Shown piece after piece: positions 1-7,287 of a stretch of 64,000 nucleotides of DNA. The notes beneath the pieces are model-generated. The model was not told the DNA's origin, searched no databases, and was given only the letters and a program-made list of their open reading frames with translations. Made by a program: the position numbers and the translations under genes. The DNA is taken from positions 1 to 64,000 of the forward strand of contig JAIQFH010000029.1 of NCBI GenBank assembly GCA_020073385.1. Direction: 5' to 3'. Source of the stretch: Terriglobia bacterium (GTDB lineage Bacteria > Acidobacteriota > Terriglobia > Terriglobales > Acidobacteriaceae). Each line of letters opens with the position of its first letter. Within the stretch, counting starts at the first letter, position 1.

Positions 1-179
1 TGATGTCGACAGTCACGACAGCGCAGCAGTACCGCTCTAACCGGCGAACTCTCTCGGCACCCGCAGCGTGGACAACGAAAGCCATCCGGCCACCGCAGTT
101 GCAACAGATACTCTCTGCAGGCCTCCTCACTCCGGAAGCGGACATCGAACTCCTTCAGGTTGCGAGGATAGTCTTCCAT
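1..179 (-). CDS. IS1595-family transposase, N-terminal fragment (runs off window)
   Basis: Reading the minus strand from an ATG at 177-179 gives a frame that stays open to the left edge. It begins MEDYPRNLKEFDVRF and contains CPRCG followed by a second Cys pair spaced like CRDC. This is the zinc-ribbon that opens IS1595/ISXO2-type DDE transposases; the catalytic DDE part lies outside the window. About 59 residues are visible. The gene sits just inside the end of the insertion sequence that interrupts the neighbouring SIR2-like gene. The family call rests on the zinc-ribbon pattern and the N-terminal phrase, because the catalytic domain cannot be seen. Confidence 0.8.
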   Translation of the reverse strand, partial: MEDYPRNLKEFDVRFRSEEACREYLLQLRWPDGFRCPRCGCRESSPVRAVLLRCRDCRH

Positions 180-230
180 CCCCGCATACTAGGGATTGTG
201 GTTTGGTGAGTCAAGCAGATACCCACCTTA
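1..230 (-). mobile_element. Right-hand end of an IS1595-like insertion sequence
   Basis: The element covers the partial transposase plus about 50 bp to its presumed terminal repeat. The end is placed near 229-230, because the SIR2-like reading frame loses similarity exactly there (it reads ...LPFPL, then RWVSA and stop). On the minus strand the presumed end starts GGTGGGTATCTGCTTGAC. The other end, and hence the terminal inverted repeat and target duplication, is not in the window, so the boundary is inferred to within a few bases. Confidence 0.65.
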
Positions 231-576
231 GGGGAAAAGGAAGCGCTGCGAGCTTTTTGTGTACTGAGGATGGGCTGTTTACGCCTGATCTGTAGAAGCC
301 CTCCGCCGTGGCGCGGAGAACACTAGCGCCGAACTGCGGAAGATCCTCGTACTGCTGCGCGATAGCTGCAAGGGTATGTCCACGAACGCGCTGGCTTTCA
401 TTCTCTAACTCTCCAGCCAATTCGGCGCGCAGACCGTCTGTCAGTGTTTTGCTCTCATCCGGTACCGCGTTCGGATCTTCCGGACGTGCCTTCGCAGGAA
501 TCTCAGGCCCCAGCATGAGGACGCATTTCCCATGTCGAAGTGCTCCAATCAACGTCCTCCAGTTGTGCTCTTTCAA
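211..576 (-). pseudogene. SIR2-like domain protein, truncated by the IS
   Basis: A 121-residue frame starts at a TTG with AGGAGG six bases upstream. It begins with the phrase RHGKCVLMLGPEIP and reaches KKLAALPFPL. That matches the first half of SIR2-like NAD-binding domains of the type found in multidomain defence and NTPase proteins, where the next residues would normally be a TTN/D-type motif. Instead the frame enters the insertion sequence and ends after RWVSA. Only roughly the first 115 residues are native. The rest may survive beyond the IS, outside the window. SIR2-like domains often act as NADases in anti-phage systems; whether this one did is inference. Confidence 0.6.
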
Positions 577-1088
577 GCATTACCTCCTGGCACACAGGAA
601 ACCATCGAGAGCGGCTAAGTCGCCGTCGGTCAGATGGTGCACCGATCAGGAAGTACAATTACATGTTTGAACTGGAATCTCTATTTTGGTATTCCGAAAC
701 GCCCACAATATACGCCTAATGTGACGTTTAGTCTGTGACGCGGGCCACGCTTCTTGTCCTGGCGATCTTTCGTTCCCTTACACGAGGCCCTCAGAATTGC
801 TGTCTCGGCTTTGAAGCAAAGAGACTCGGGCGGGTAGCTCGGCCCTCGAAATCGTAGGCAGCCGGACGTCACCGATTTCTTCGCAAATCTCGGCTTTCTA
901 GAAAAAAAGAGGAAGTCCGGGCTGTCCGCAGAATTAGGCGCCTCTAGCTAGCCCTCTACACAATCCAAGGTATGCTCTCCTACCGCATTCCCCCAAACAA
1001 CAACCACACTGGCGTGACCATCTGAACTGTTGGGCGCAGCGATTGTGTGTGCCCGCCGCTTCGTGCGATTTCATTCGGAGGTCATGCC
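577..1088. other. Gap without a recognisable gene
   Basis: Short frames occur here, for example 63 codons on the minus strand at 681-872. None has a recognisable motif, good codon pattern or convincing ribosome-binding site. The sequence is AT-richer than its neighbours around 895-915. The right end holds the GGAGG ribosome-binding site (1077-1081) of the next gene. Confidence 0.5.
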
Positions 1089-1790
1089 ATGACACGGATA
1101 TTGCAGTTGATGGCGCTGATCGCCGCCCTCGTATTGCCCGCCTTGTGCCAATACGGACGGCTTTCCCCGGACGACCAGCGCGAATTCGATAAAGCTTATA
1201 CGAAATGGGTGAACGACAGCCGCAACAACGACCGAGATGACATCGATAAGGATGCCCGCAGAATGCAGGACATCATGGCCCGCAACAACATCCCGCCCAA
1301 CGTTCCCTACGAGCAGATCGCCAGCAGCGCATACCGGCAGGACGCCCGCTACAACGGTGCCTACCAGCAGAATCCGCCGTATGGGGCCAACCAGGGCCGC
1401 CTCTCGTCCGACGACCAGCGTGAGTTCGATAAAGCGTATGACAAATGGGTCAACGACAGCCGCAAGAATGATCGCGACGACATCGAGAAAGATGTCCGCA
1501 GAATGCAGGACATCATGGCGCGCAACAATATTGCGCCGAGTGTTCCCTACGAGCAGATCGCTACTCCGGGATACAACAATGATTACCGGGGCTATGCCCA
1601 GAGCAGGCTGTCACCCGACGATCAGCACGAGTTCGATAAGGCCTACGAAAAGTGGGAAAAGCATGTTCGCAAGAACGACCGCGACGACATTCGCAAGGAC
1701 GAGCGCAAGATGCAGGAGATCATGGCGCGTAACAACATCCCGCGCGACGTTTCCTACGATCAGATCGCATCGCCCGAATACAGGCACTGA
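1089..1790 (+). CDS. Secreted protein with three tandem ~55-residue repeats
   Basis: The start ATG at 1089 is preceded by GGAGG seven bases upstream; an earlier in-frame ATG at 1047 lacks a good site. Residues 1-20 form a signal peptide (MTRILQLMALIAALVLPAL, then CQYG). The mature protein is three repeats, each running from RLS(P/S)DDQ through EFDKAY.KW, KNDRDDI.KD, MQ(D/E)IMARNNI to a final (E/D)QIA. Linkers between them are rich in Y, N, Q and G. The repeats are strongly charged and Asp/Arg rich. I do not recognise the family. A periplasmic or surface binding role is only a guess. The repeats are similar enough in DNA (1183-1330, 1420-1570, 1608-1775) to suggest recent internal duplication. 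Confidence 0.85.
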   Translation: MTRILQLMALIAALVLPALCQYGRLSPDDQREFDKAYTKWVNDSRNNDRDDIDKDARRMQDIMARNNIPPNVPYEQIASSAYRQDARYNGAYQQNPPYGANQGRLSSDDQREFDKAYDKWVNDSRKNDRDDIEKDVRRMQDIMARNNIAPSVPYEQIATPGYNNDYRGYAQSRLSPDDQHEFDKAYEKWEKHVRKNDRDDIRKDERKMQEIMARNNIPRDVSYDQIASPEYRH

Positions 1791-2245
1791 TGGAATTGAA
1801 AAATTCGGCGGTCGCGGGATGGACGTTTTCAGTTTTACGATCCGACCACTACTGCGGGTGCCCCGCTCTTCGCGCAGTTTGCGAAGTGCGGGTACCACAA
1901 CTTCCGAATAGGAACCGCTCACGCGGCGAAAGAAATCCACAGCCCGATGTGATCTCCATCACTGCGCTGACACCCATAAAAAGCAGATCCTAGCCAAGGC
2001 AAAAGCGGTGCGAGAAGAAATCAGCGCGCAGGAGCTAAGTCCTTGCGGATCAAGATTTTGCCCCTAAACTACTGAGCCCCATAGATTATCGCCAAATCTC
2101 CCTCCAAGTCGATGATTCCAGTAGACCGGAGGGGGGAGGGGTACCCTTTGAAACTGCGTGTTTTCAGGGCGCTCATGCTTCTATGTGAGGTGAGGCGTGT
2201 CGAGCGGACTCGGAACCTGCGCAAATTCTGCAGTTGAGGGCAATC
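1791..2245. other. Gap; one hairpin repeat, otherwise nothing seen
   Basis: No gene can be supported between the repeat protein and the next start. The region contains a dispersed hairpin (1856-1896, listed separately) about 65 bp after the stop codon. Confidence 0.5.
1856..1896. repeat. Dispersed GGGTGCCCC-type hairpin
   Basis: An imperfect inverted repeat starts GGGTGCCCCGCTCTTCGCGC and ends with TTGCGAAGTGCGGGTAC. A sequence with the same layout occurs at 9023-9064, and longer perfect-stem relatives lie at 9946-9980, 21802-21834 and 22403-22437. It sits just 3' of a coding sequence, like its relatives. Confidence 0.6.
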
Positions 2246-2812
2246 ATGGCTGAGATCACACGAAGTGAATTTATGAAGTGCTGTGCCTTGGGGGCGTGTT
2301 CATGTTCTCTGGTCGCGCTGTCAGCGACTGAAACAGGAGTCGCACAGATTGGCAACTCGGAGGTCGAGGCACTGAAAGCACAGCGGGAGGCGATCCGGAT
2401 ACGCTATGCGAAATTGCTTGGCATACTGGACGAGGAAGTCGATCCACCCACTCGGAAGCGCATCTTTGAACGGCTGGGGCGCGCCTGTGCCGATCAGTTC
2501 CGCGCCATCACCTATGACAAGTACAAGAATGACATTCGCGGGTTTCTGGCGGTGATTCAGGCACCAGACGGATGGGTGGAGAAAGCCGAATACAACGAAA
2601 AAACAGGCACCATCCGGATCTTTGACCGGTCGAAGAACTGTACCTGTCCATTGGTCGAAAAAGGACTGACCCCATCCGACCAGTGCGAGTGTACCTTGGG
2701 CTGGCAGAAACAGACTTATTCGGCCATCCTGGGCAAACCGGTCCAAGCGGAATTGGAAGAGTCGATTCTGCGCGGCAGCAGTCGCTGCGTTTTTCGCATT
2801 CAGGTCGTTTAG
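2246..2812 (+). CDS. Exported cysteine-rich protein of unknown function
   Basis: The 188-residue protein starts MAEITRSEFMKCCALGACSCS. An alternative ATG lies four codons upstream. The N terminus resembles an export signal with a Cys-rich hydrophobic stretch. The middle (about 45-110) is helical and charged. The C-terminal half carries spaced cysteines: NCTCPLVEKG, then QCECTLGW, then a final CVFRIQVV after a segment resembling GKPVQAELEESILRG. Such Cys patterns with a GW and an RG.. C.F.I ending recur in bacterial proteins related to ligand- or metal-binding 4-vinyl-reductase-like domains. That link is tentative. No operon partner is evident. Confidence 0.7.
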   Translation: MAEITRSEFMKCCALGACSCSLVALSATETGVAQIGNSEVEALKAQREAIRIRYAKLLGILDEEVDPPTRKRIFERLGRACADQFRAITYDKYKNDIRGFLAVIQAPDGWVEKAEYNEKTGTIRIFDRSKNCTCPLVEKGLTPSDQCECTLGWQKQTYSAILGKPVQAELEESILRGSSRCVFRIQVV

Positions 2813-2873
2813 CTGGGGTTCCGTTGTGTACCGGCCAGCGAACAAACTTAGGTGTGGCCCGTGGCCAGATCTT

Positions 2874-3560
2874 CTACGCTTTTGTCACCTCTCGCAAAAT
2901 CTCGCGAATGTGCAACGCGGCGCAATCGATATGCGGGAAATCGGTGTTGCTTTCATTGAACAGCAGCGTGAGATCAGTGCCTGCCAAGAGAATTTCATCC
3001 ACCGCCTCGCGCCTCACGAGGCGCTGCGCGAGAGACGTGAGTTTCTCGTGTTTCTCGGCCGACGGCTCGCCCGTTGCGGCAAGTTCGACGTACGTCTTGT
3101 GAATCAGGTCCACTTCGTCCGGCGCGGGGCGGACGACTTCAACGCCACTCAGCGCGCCAAACAAATCGGACTCGATCACAAAGCGCGTGCCGAAGATGGC
3201 CACCCGACGGGCCTTGCGGGTTGCCAGTTCGCCGATCAGAGGATCTAGCAGCGAGACAATCGGCAGGGCGGACGTTGCGGCTAGTTCCTTCGCACAATAA
3301 AGAGGAGTGATTGCGGGGATCACGGCCATTTCGGCTCCTGCAGCTTTCATGCGGCGGATGTATCCGTTCAAATACTCGGCAAGTCCAGTACGATCCTTGG
3401 CTTCGACGTACGCGAACACACGTGGTGTCTGGGCATGAGTGATTACGATGTCGAGGGCGAAGCCTAGCTTGTCGCATCCGCGGGCCAGATTCTCGTAGTA
3501 GTGAACGGTGGCGCCAATGCCCAATCCGCCGATCAGGCCCAAGCAACGGGAGTTTTTCAT
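2874..3560 (-). CDS. Aspartate/glutamate racemase-fold protein lacking both catalytic cysteines
   Basis: The 228-residue protein starts MKNSRCLGLIGGLGIGATVHYY, typical of the Asp/Glu racemase superfamily. The frame is open upstream to 3707, but that stretch is a dispersed repeat, so the start at 3560 is preferred. In active racemases the first catalytic Cys lies in a CNT motif and the second in a GCTE motif. Here the matching positions read PAITPLYC and LAGTDL, so both cysteines are replaced (Ala and Gly). The rest of the fold is well kept, including FGTRFVIESDLFG and the C-terminal NTDFPHIDCAALH. A conserved non-racemase role is therefore likely. The substrate is unknown. Confidence 0.8.
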   Translation of the reverse strand: MKNSRCLGLIGGLGIGATVHYYENLARGCDKLGFALDIVITHAQTPRVFAYVEAKDRTGLAEYLNGYIRRMKAAGAEMAVIPAITPLYCAKELAATSALPIVSLLDPLIGELATRKARRVAIFGTRFVIESDLFGALSGVEVVRPAPDEVDLIHKTYVELAATGEPSAEKHEKLTSLAQRLVRREAVDEILLAGTDLTLLFNESNTDFPHIDCAALHIREILREVTKA

Positions 3561-3606
3561 GCAATCAAGATTAAAGCATCTGCGATGTCGGACATATTCT
3601 GCGTTG

Positions 3607-3657
3607 CACGCCTCGCTCCGCTCGGCGGGACGGACGAAGGCGTCCGTCCCTACACCG
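3607..3657. repeat. Dispersed GGACGAAGGCGTCC hairpin (family B)
   Basis: The core GGGACGGACG-AAGG-CGTCCGTCCC folds into a 10-bp stem. It is preceded by a CGCCTCGCTCCGCTCGGC tract. Near-identical copies lie at 6471-6520 and 26067-26126. Each copy follows the stop codon of a minus-strand gene or lies just beyond it. Confidence 0.75.
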
Positions 3658-3735
3658 GCATCGGGCTTATGGCGCGGGGAGGATCGTCCCCGCACGTAAG
3701 GGTTCAAGTTTTGGATTCAGTTCAGGAGCGGCTGT

Positions 3736-3975
3736 CTACTTGACCGGCTCGTCGGCGGACGGAGTCGATTCCTGGGATGACGACTCATCGTGGCCCATGT
3801 GGAACAGCGCGGCCTGGGCTTCGGCGGCGGCGCGAAGTTCATCTTGCTCGTGCTGGCTGCCGGGTTCGGGCTTGTCCTGTTTTCGCTGTGTCCGGCGCTC
3901 GGCCTTATCTCGTTGTCTCTGCTGCCGGGTTTGTTCTTTTTGACGTTTGGTAAATGTCGATCGGCCTCGTGGCAT
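3736..3975 (-). CDS. Small, highly charged conserved protein
   Basis: A 79-residue protein starts MPRGRSTFTKRQKEQTRQQ and is dominated by K, R, Q and E up to about residue 45, followed by an acidic Ser-rich tail ending PSADEPVK. The basic half looks like a nucleic-acid-binding helix. It follows the RRM/pseudo-receiver operon on the same strand, about 110 bp downstream, so it may be co-transcribed. I recognise it as a type of small protein common in Acidobacteriota, without known function. Translation of both alternative frames here gives low-complexity shadows. Confidence 0.65.
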   Translation of the reverse strand: MPRGRSTFTKRQKEQTRQQRQRDKAERRTQRKQDKPEPGSQHEQDELRAAAEAQAALFHMGHDESSSQESTPSADEPVK

Positions 3976-4084
3976 ACTCGTCCCCTCATTGGTTAGTTCT
4001 TCATGTTTGCCGGCGCTATGGCTGCCGACGATCTCGCTTGCCGGCGGCCCGCAGCTTCGCGGGCCTTCTGATTACCGGCGGAAA

Positions 4085-4432
4085 TTACCAGCGCGGCTCA
4101 CGGCGTTCGCGCGCGTGACCGCGGTCGCGTCCGCGTCCTCCGCCGCCTCCGCCTCCGCCAAATCGTGGCGGGCCTTTGGGACGATCCGTCTTCGGCTTGG
4201 CTTCGTTGATGGTCAACGTGCGTCCGCCGAGTTCGGTTCCGTTGAGCGCGGCAATGGCCTTGTCGGCCGCCGTAGCATCGGTCATCTCCACGAATCCGAA
4301 ACCGCGGGAGCGGCCCGTCTCCCGGTCGGTGACCAGGGTGACTTTTTCTACGGCGCCGTGGGGCTCGAACACGTTGCGCAGTTCCGCTTCCGTAGTGCTG
4401 TGGGGCAGATTGCCGACATAAAGGTTCTTCAT
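4085..4432 (-). CDS. RRM-domain RNA-binding protein with Gly/Arg-rich tail
   Basis: The 115-residue protein has a single RNA-recognition motif (about residues 1-78). RNP2 is LYVGNL and RNP1 is RGFGFVEM, with the usual spacing. A glycine- and arginine-rich tail follows (about 90-115). This is the architecture of bacterial cold-inducible RNA-binding proteins, thought to act as RNA chaperones. The start at 4432 overlaps the stop of the upstream pseudo-receiver gene in an ATGA arrangement, and GAGAGGAA lies just upstream. The gene is the third member of an operon and lies back-to-back with a cold-shock gene. Confidence 0.92.
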   Translation of the reverse strand: MKNLYVGNLPHSTTEAELRNVFEPHGAVEKVTLVTDRETGRSRGFGFVEMTDATAADKAIAALNGTELGGRTLTINEAKPKTDRPKGPPRFGGGGGGGGRGRDRGHARERREPRW

Positions 4433-5028
4433 TGCATTTCCTCTCTCAGTAAATCGTCCAGGGTTGGTGCTGCGTTCTTCGGCGGACGTCCTTCGAAGTC
4501 GCGTGGTGGCGCGGGCCTGTCCTGCATCGCTCTGGAGCGCGCAGTGCAAGCGGCGCGAACCGCGGAAATTCTGCGGGATGCTTCGAGGATGCCCCAGCGC
4601 TGACTGAGATCCTTCATGCTTACGGAAAGTGCAGCCCTGATATCGGCGGCCGTCGACCGGTGGTCCGAATTGTGCGAGGGCGTCGGGTCATCCGCATTGG
4701 GTGAATCCCCGAGATACGCAGGTTCGCCGACCAGAAACGCCATGCGCTGCGGAGGCTTCGCGGCGCGAATGTCTTCGCAGAACTTGTCGCGGCGGCCAGT
4801 TCCCTTTTCCAGATTGATCAAGACGAGGTCATAGAGATTGGCGCGCCACCAGGAGCGCGCTTCGTCGATGTCGGCGGCGCAATCGACGTCCATTCCGAGC
4901 TTGCGCATGACTTCGGCGCGCAAGTCGCGCTTGGACGAAGATGCATCCACGAGAAGCACCTTTTTCTTTTTGTCGGCGACGGGCACGTTAACCGGAAGCC
5001 CGAAGGTGGCGATCACCGGAGTATTCAT
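4429..5028 (-). CDS. Pseudo-receiver (REC-like) protein, phospho-Asp replaced by Asn
   Basis: In this 199-residue protein, residues about 23-105 resemble a response-regulator receiver: KVLLVDASSSKRDLRAEVM at the start, then YDLVLINLEKG, where the phosphorylated Asp would be expected in the position of the Asn. The conserved Lys region is also atypical (MAFLVGEPAY). The C-terminal part (about 120-199) is charged, with no recognisable output domain. It overlaps both neighbours by 4 bp (stop-start ATGA), so translation is probably coupled with the 52-residue basic protein upstream and the RRM protein downstream. A phosphorylation-independent regulatory or protein-binding role is inferred. Confidence 0.7.
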   Translation of the reverse strand: MNTPVIATFGLPVNVPVADKKKKVLLVDASSSKRDLRAEVMRKLGMDVDCAADIDEARSWWRANLYDLVLINLEKGTGRRDKFCEDIRAAKPPQRMAFLVGEPAYLGDSPNADDPTPSHNSDHRSTAADIRAALSVSMKDLSQRWGILEASRRISAVRAACTARSRAMQDRPAPPRDFEGRPPKNAAPTLDDLLREEMQ

Positions 5029-5183
5029 TGCGCCACCGTCTGCGGCTTCACGCGAGAAGAGGCGGCAGCAGGCTTCTGTAGCGTCCCGGGGCGGTGCAGC
5101 AGCTCTTGCGTTCGCTTGCGCCGCGCGATCTTCTGCTTGCGCTCGCGGTGGAATCTGGACTTATCACCATTCCGTGCGGACAT
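5025..5183 (-). CDS. 52-residue basic protein, first gene of the RNA-binding operon
   Basis: An ATG at 5181-5183 with GGAG seven bases upstream opens a 52-codon frame starting MSARNGDKSRFHRERKQKI. About a third of the residues are K or R, concentrated in the first 26. It resembles small ribosome- or RNA-associated basic proteins (bS21-like in composition), but no family can be assigned with confidence. Its stop overlaps the start of the pseudo-receiver gene by 4 bp. The match of start site, spacing and overlap makes it a convincing gene despite its size. Confidence 0.65.
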   Translation of the reverse strand: MSARNGDKSRFHRERKQKIARRKRTQELLHRPGTLQKPAAASSRVKPQTVAQ

Positions 5184-5685
5184 AATCGACTCCTGTTCGT
5201 TTGGGTAAAGGATGAACCGCTGGACGATGACAATGCTCCAGGCGGCAACGGAAACGGAACGGCGTCACCATGAACACTCCCGAGCGCCGCTGCCGACGAT
5301 CGTAAAACTGCGCGACTGGCTCAGGTGAAATCGCGGGAATAAAGAGACGCCTCTCGATCTCTCAATCGCGAAGGCGCGAAATGCGTGGCGTATCTTCGAG
5401 GTTAAGTATCTTCAGTATATCCTGTTTGCGACGCGTTCTGCGGAGGCATTGCGGGATCGAAAGAGAAACGTATGGTTGCACGCGCGGCAATCTGGTGTTC
5501 GATTGAGTTGCGTGCATGCAGAACCGGAATTCGATTGCTAATTCCGCGTGTTCCACGTAGGATTAATGTGTGCGTTAGACCGAATCGGTCTTGAGCAGCT
5601 CTCGCCTCAACAGCCAGTCACCTGCGCAAGTTCTTCCGAATCCCTCCAGCGTAACTATCACAAAGGAACAAGAGTACAAACACAC
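5184..5685. other. Divergent regulatory region between RNA-binding operon and cold-shock gene
   Basis: About 500 bp without a supportable gene separates the two divergent transcription units. It contains several inverted repeats, for example GGAATT/AATTCC around 5525-5545 and GACCGA/TCGGTC around 5579-5591. The latter would lie in a long 5' leader of the cold-shock mRNA, as is usual for this family. I could not fix a promoter with confidence. Confidence 0.45.
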
Positions 5686-5886
5686 ATGGAACAAGGAACA
5701 GTAAAGTGGTTCAATGATGCCAAGGGCTACGGCTTTATCAGCCGCCAGTCGGGCGAAGACGTTTTCGTGCATTTCTCGGCCATCCAGGCGGGCGGATTCA
5801 AGAGCCTGCAAGAGGGCCAGACGGTGCAATTCAATGTCACCAAGGGCCCCAAGGGCTTGCAGGCCGAAAACGTCCAGGCTCTCTAA
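5686..5886 (+). CDS. Cold-shock protein (CspA family)
   Basis: The 66-residue protein starts [20 protein letters not shown] and contains both RNA-binding motifs, KGYGFI (RNP1) and VFVHFSAI (RNP2). It ends with [13 protein letters not shown] as expected. It is a single-domain nucleic-acid chaperone that melts mRNA structure. The ATG is chosen because the family start matches exactly; upstream in-frame codons give no similarity. It is transcribed away from the RRM operon and followed by a clear terminator. Confidence 0.97.
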   Translation: MEQGTVKWFNDAKGYGFISRQSGEDVFVHFSAIQAGGFKSLQEGQTVQFNVTKGPKGLQAENVQAL

Positions 5887-5903
5887 GCCGACGAATTCTG
5901 CGG

Positions 5904-5939
5904 AGAGGCGATATCCACGGAGATCGCCTCTTCTCTTTT
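5904..5939 (+). terminator. Rho-independent terminator of the cold-shock gene
   Basis: A 9-bp stem (AGAGGCGAT / ATCGCCTCT) with a 10-base loop is followed by the T-rich tract TCTCTTTT. Confidence 0.85.
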
Positions 5940-5961
5940 GGACGTAGTTCGGTGGTACTAA

Positions 5962-6291
5962 TCTGTTGACTCCATCGCACATGGATTCCTTCTGACAAGC
6001 GACGACAACAACGCTACGTACGCCATCATCCTGCACAACGTCCGAACCTACCGGTCGGCCGGAGTGATCGCGGTCGTTCGCGGGAAACAGAAGGCGGAAT
6101 CCACTCTGAAGGCTTTCCAGGAATCACAAAGCTCCACGGACCACCATGAGGGCTGGCGGTACTTCTTCGAGAAAACCTCCGTAGCCGCCGGGACCGACCC
6201 CGCGGAAGCCACAAAACTCCGGCAGGACGAATTAGAACTGCGCGAGTCCAAAGCCCCGCCAGACACCACCGATTGGAATTCGCGTAAGTGA
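5962..6291 (+). pseudogene. Small conserved-type frame without a proper start
   Basis: From the stop at 5959 the frame reads ..TYAIILHNVRTYRSAGVIAVVRGKQ, then AESTLKAFQESQ, HEGWRYFFEKT and KLRQDELELRESKA. This reads as a real small cytoplasmic protein with a helical, charged C terminus. Usable starts are poor: a GTG at 6064 would cut off the conserved-looking N-terminal strand, and the nearest ATG (5981) is out of frame and soon stopped. Either the gene starts at a non-canonical codon or a frameshift has destroyed its 5' end. I cannot assign a function. Confidence 0.45.
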
Positions 6292-6470
6292 TTCGCCGCT
6301 CTGCGTTCTAGTCGCACTTCTGGCTTTCTGATCGAAACCCACGCCCCTGTCGTCGCGGTGCAATTTTGTTGCTTATCGATCTCATAAAATCCTCATTTTA
6401 TTGGGGTTGCGAGAGATCGATATGGCGGTAGCCTCGCAAAATCTTGTGCGTCGAGGCTGCATGCGCTAAC

Positions 6471-6520
6471 ACGCCTCGCTGCGCTCGGCGGGACGGACGA
6501 AGGCGTCCGCCCCTACACAA
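6471..6520. repeat. Dispersed GGACGAAGGCGTCC hairpin (family B)
   Basis: This is nearly the same sequence as 3607-3657, including the CGCCTCGCTGCGCTCGGC lead. It ends five bases before the stop of the minus-strand molybdoenzyme gene and so lies directly in its 3' untranslated region. Confidence 0.75.
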
Positions 6521-6525
6521 ATCGC

Positions 6526-7284
6526 TCAGATACCGGCGTACCAGGCGTATCCGCCCTCGGGGGAAGACGAGCCCAGGCCCTTGCCAAACGGCTTGAGGGT
6601 ATCGGTGAGAGTCAGGCGAGTGATGTATTTGACGTTCTTGTAACCGAGTTGGCGCGCGAGGCGCAGGCGCAATGGACCTCCGAAAGGCACAGGAAGGTCG
6701 GTTCCATTCATGCGGTGGGCCACCACGGTTTGCGGGTGCAAGGCATCGGCCATGTCGATGCTCTCCCACCAATCGGGTTGAATAGAGCGGTAGACGACAT
6801 AGCGGACCTGGGGCAGTGCGCCCACCCGATCGAGAATGTAGGAAAGCGGCACCCCGGTCCATTCGGCAATGTAGGTCCAGCCTTCTTCGCAGCCGATCAT
6901 GGTGACCTGCGTGCTGGTCGGGAAACTCCTGATCTCTGCCAGAGAGAACGCAGTCGGGCGGGCAGCCATGCCGTCGACGGTAATCTTCCAGTCGGCGAAT
7001 CCGGCCGCCTGGATGCGATTGAATTCATCGCCGAGAGGCGCAACTTCGTTGGCAAACGGATTTTGCGAAATGTCGCCGCGGGAAAATTCCCGGGCCATCG
7101 AATGGCGGGTCAACAGCCGCTGCGCCGCATAGGTCAACGTTTCGCCGGGCCCGTAGATGCCGCTCGAGTCTGGCGGAATCAGTCCGTGACGCCGGGCGAG
7201 TGCGCCCGCGACGGCTATGCTGGATATTCCGGCCGCAGCCGCGATACCGCCAGTGATGAGTTTGCGTCGAGAGATCTGGCTCAT
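6526..7284 (-). CDS. Tat-exported molybdopterin-dependent oxidoreductase (YedY/sulfite-oxidase fold)
   Basis: The 252-residue protein opens with a Tat signal (SRRKLITGG at residues 5-13, then a hydrophobic Ala-rich stretch to about 30). The sulfite-oxidase-fold domain follows, with Cys132 in TMIGCEEGW as the likely molybdenum ligand. A typical MNGTDLPVPFGGPLRLRL segment that contacts the pterin follows it. There is no C-terminal dimerisation domain, so it resembles MsrP/YedY-type enzymes rather than full sulfite oxidase. It lies three bases downstream of a cytochrome b gene, its probable electron partner. Real substrates (methionine sulfoxide, sulfite or other) cannot be told from sequence. 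Confidence 0.9.
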   Translation of the reverse strand: MSQISRRKLITGGIAAAAGISSIAVAGALARRHGLIPPDSSGIYGPGETLTYAAQRLLTRHSMAREFSRGDISQNPFANEVAPLGDEFNRIQAAGFADWKITVDGMAARPTAFSLAEIRSFPTSTQVTMIGCEEGWTYIAEWTGVPLSYILDRVGALPQVRYVVYRSIQPDWWESIDMADALHPQTVVAHRMNGTDLPVPFGGPLRLRLARQLGYKNVKYITRLTLTDTLKPFGKGLGSSSPEGGYAWYAGI

Positions 7285-7287
7285 AAT

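Noticed and set aside
681..872. A 63-codon minus-strand frame
   Set aside because: It has no recognisable motif, and there is no ribosome-binding site or neighbour support.
3561..3707. N-terminal extension of the racemase-fold protein to 3707
   Set aside because: The extra residues are encoded by a dispersed repeat and do not belong to the family; the family start is at 3560.
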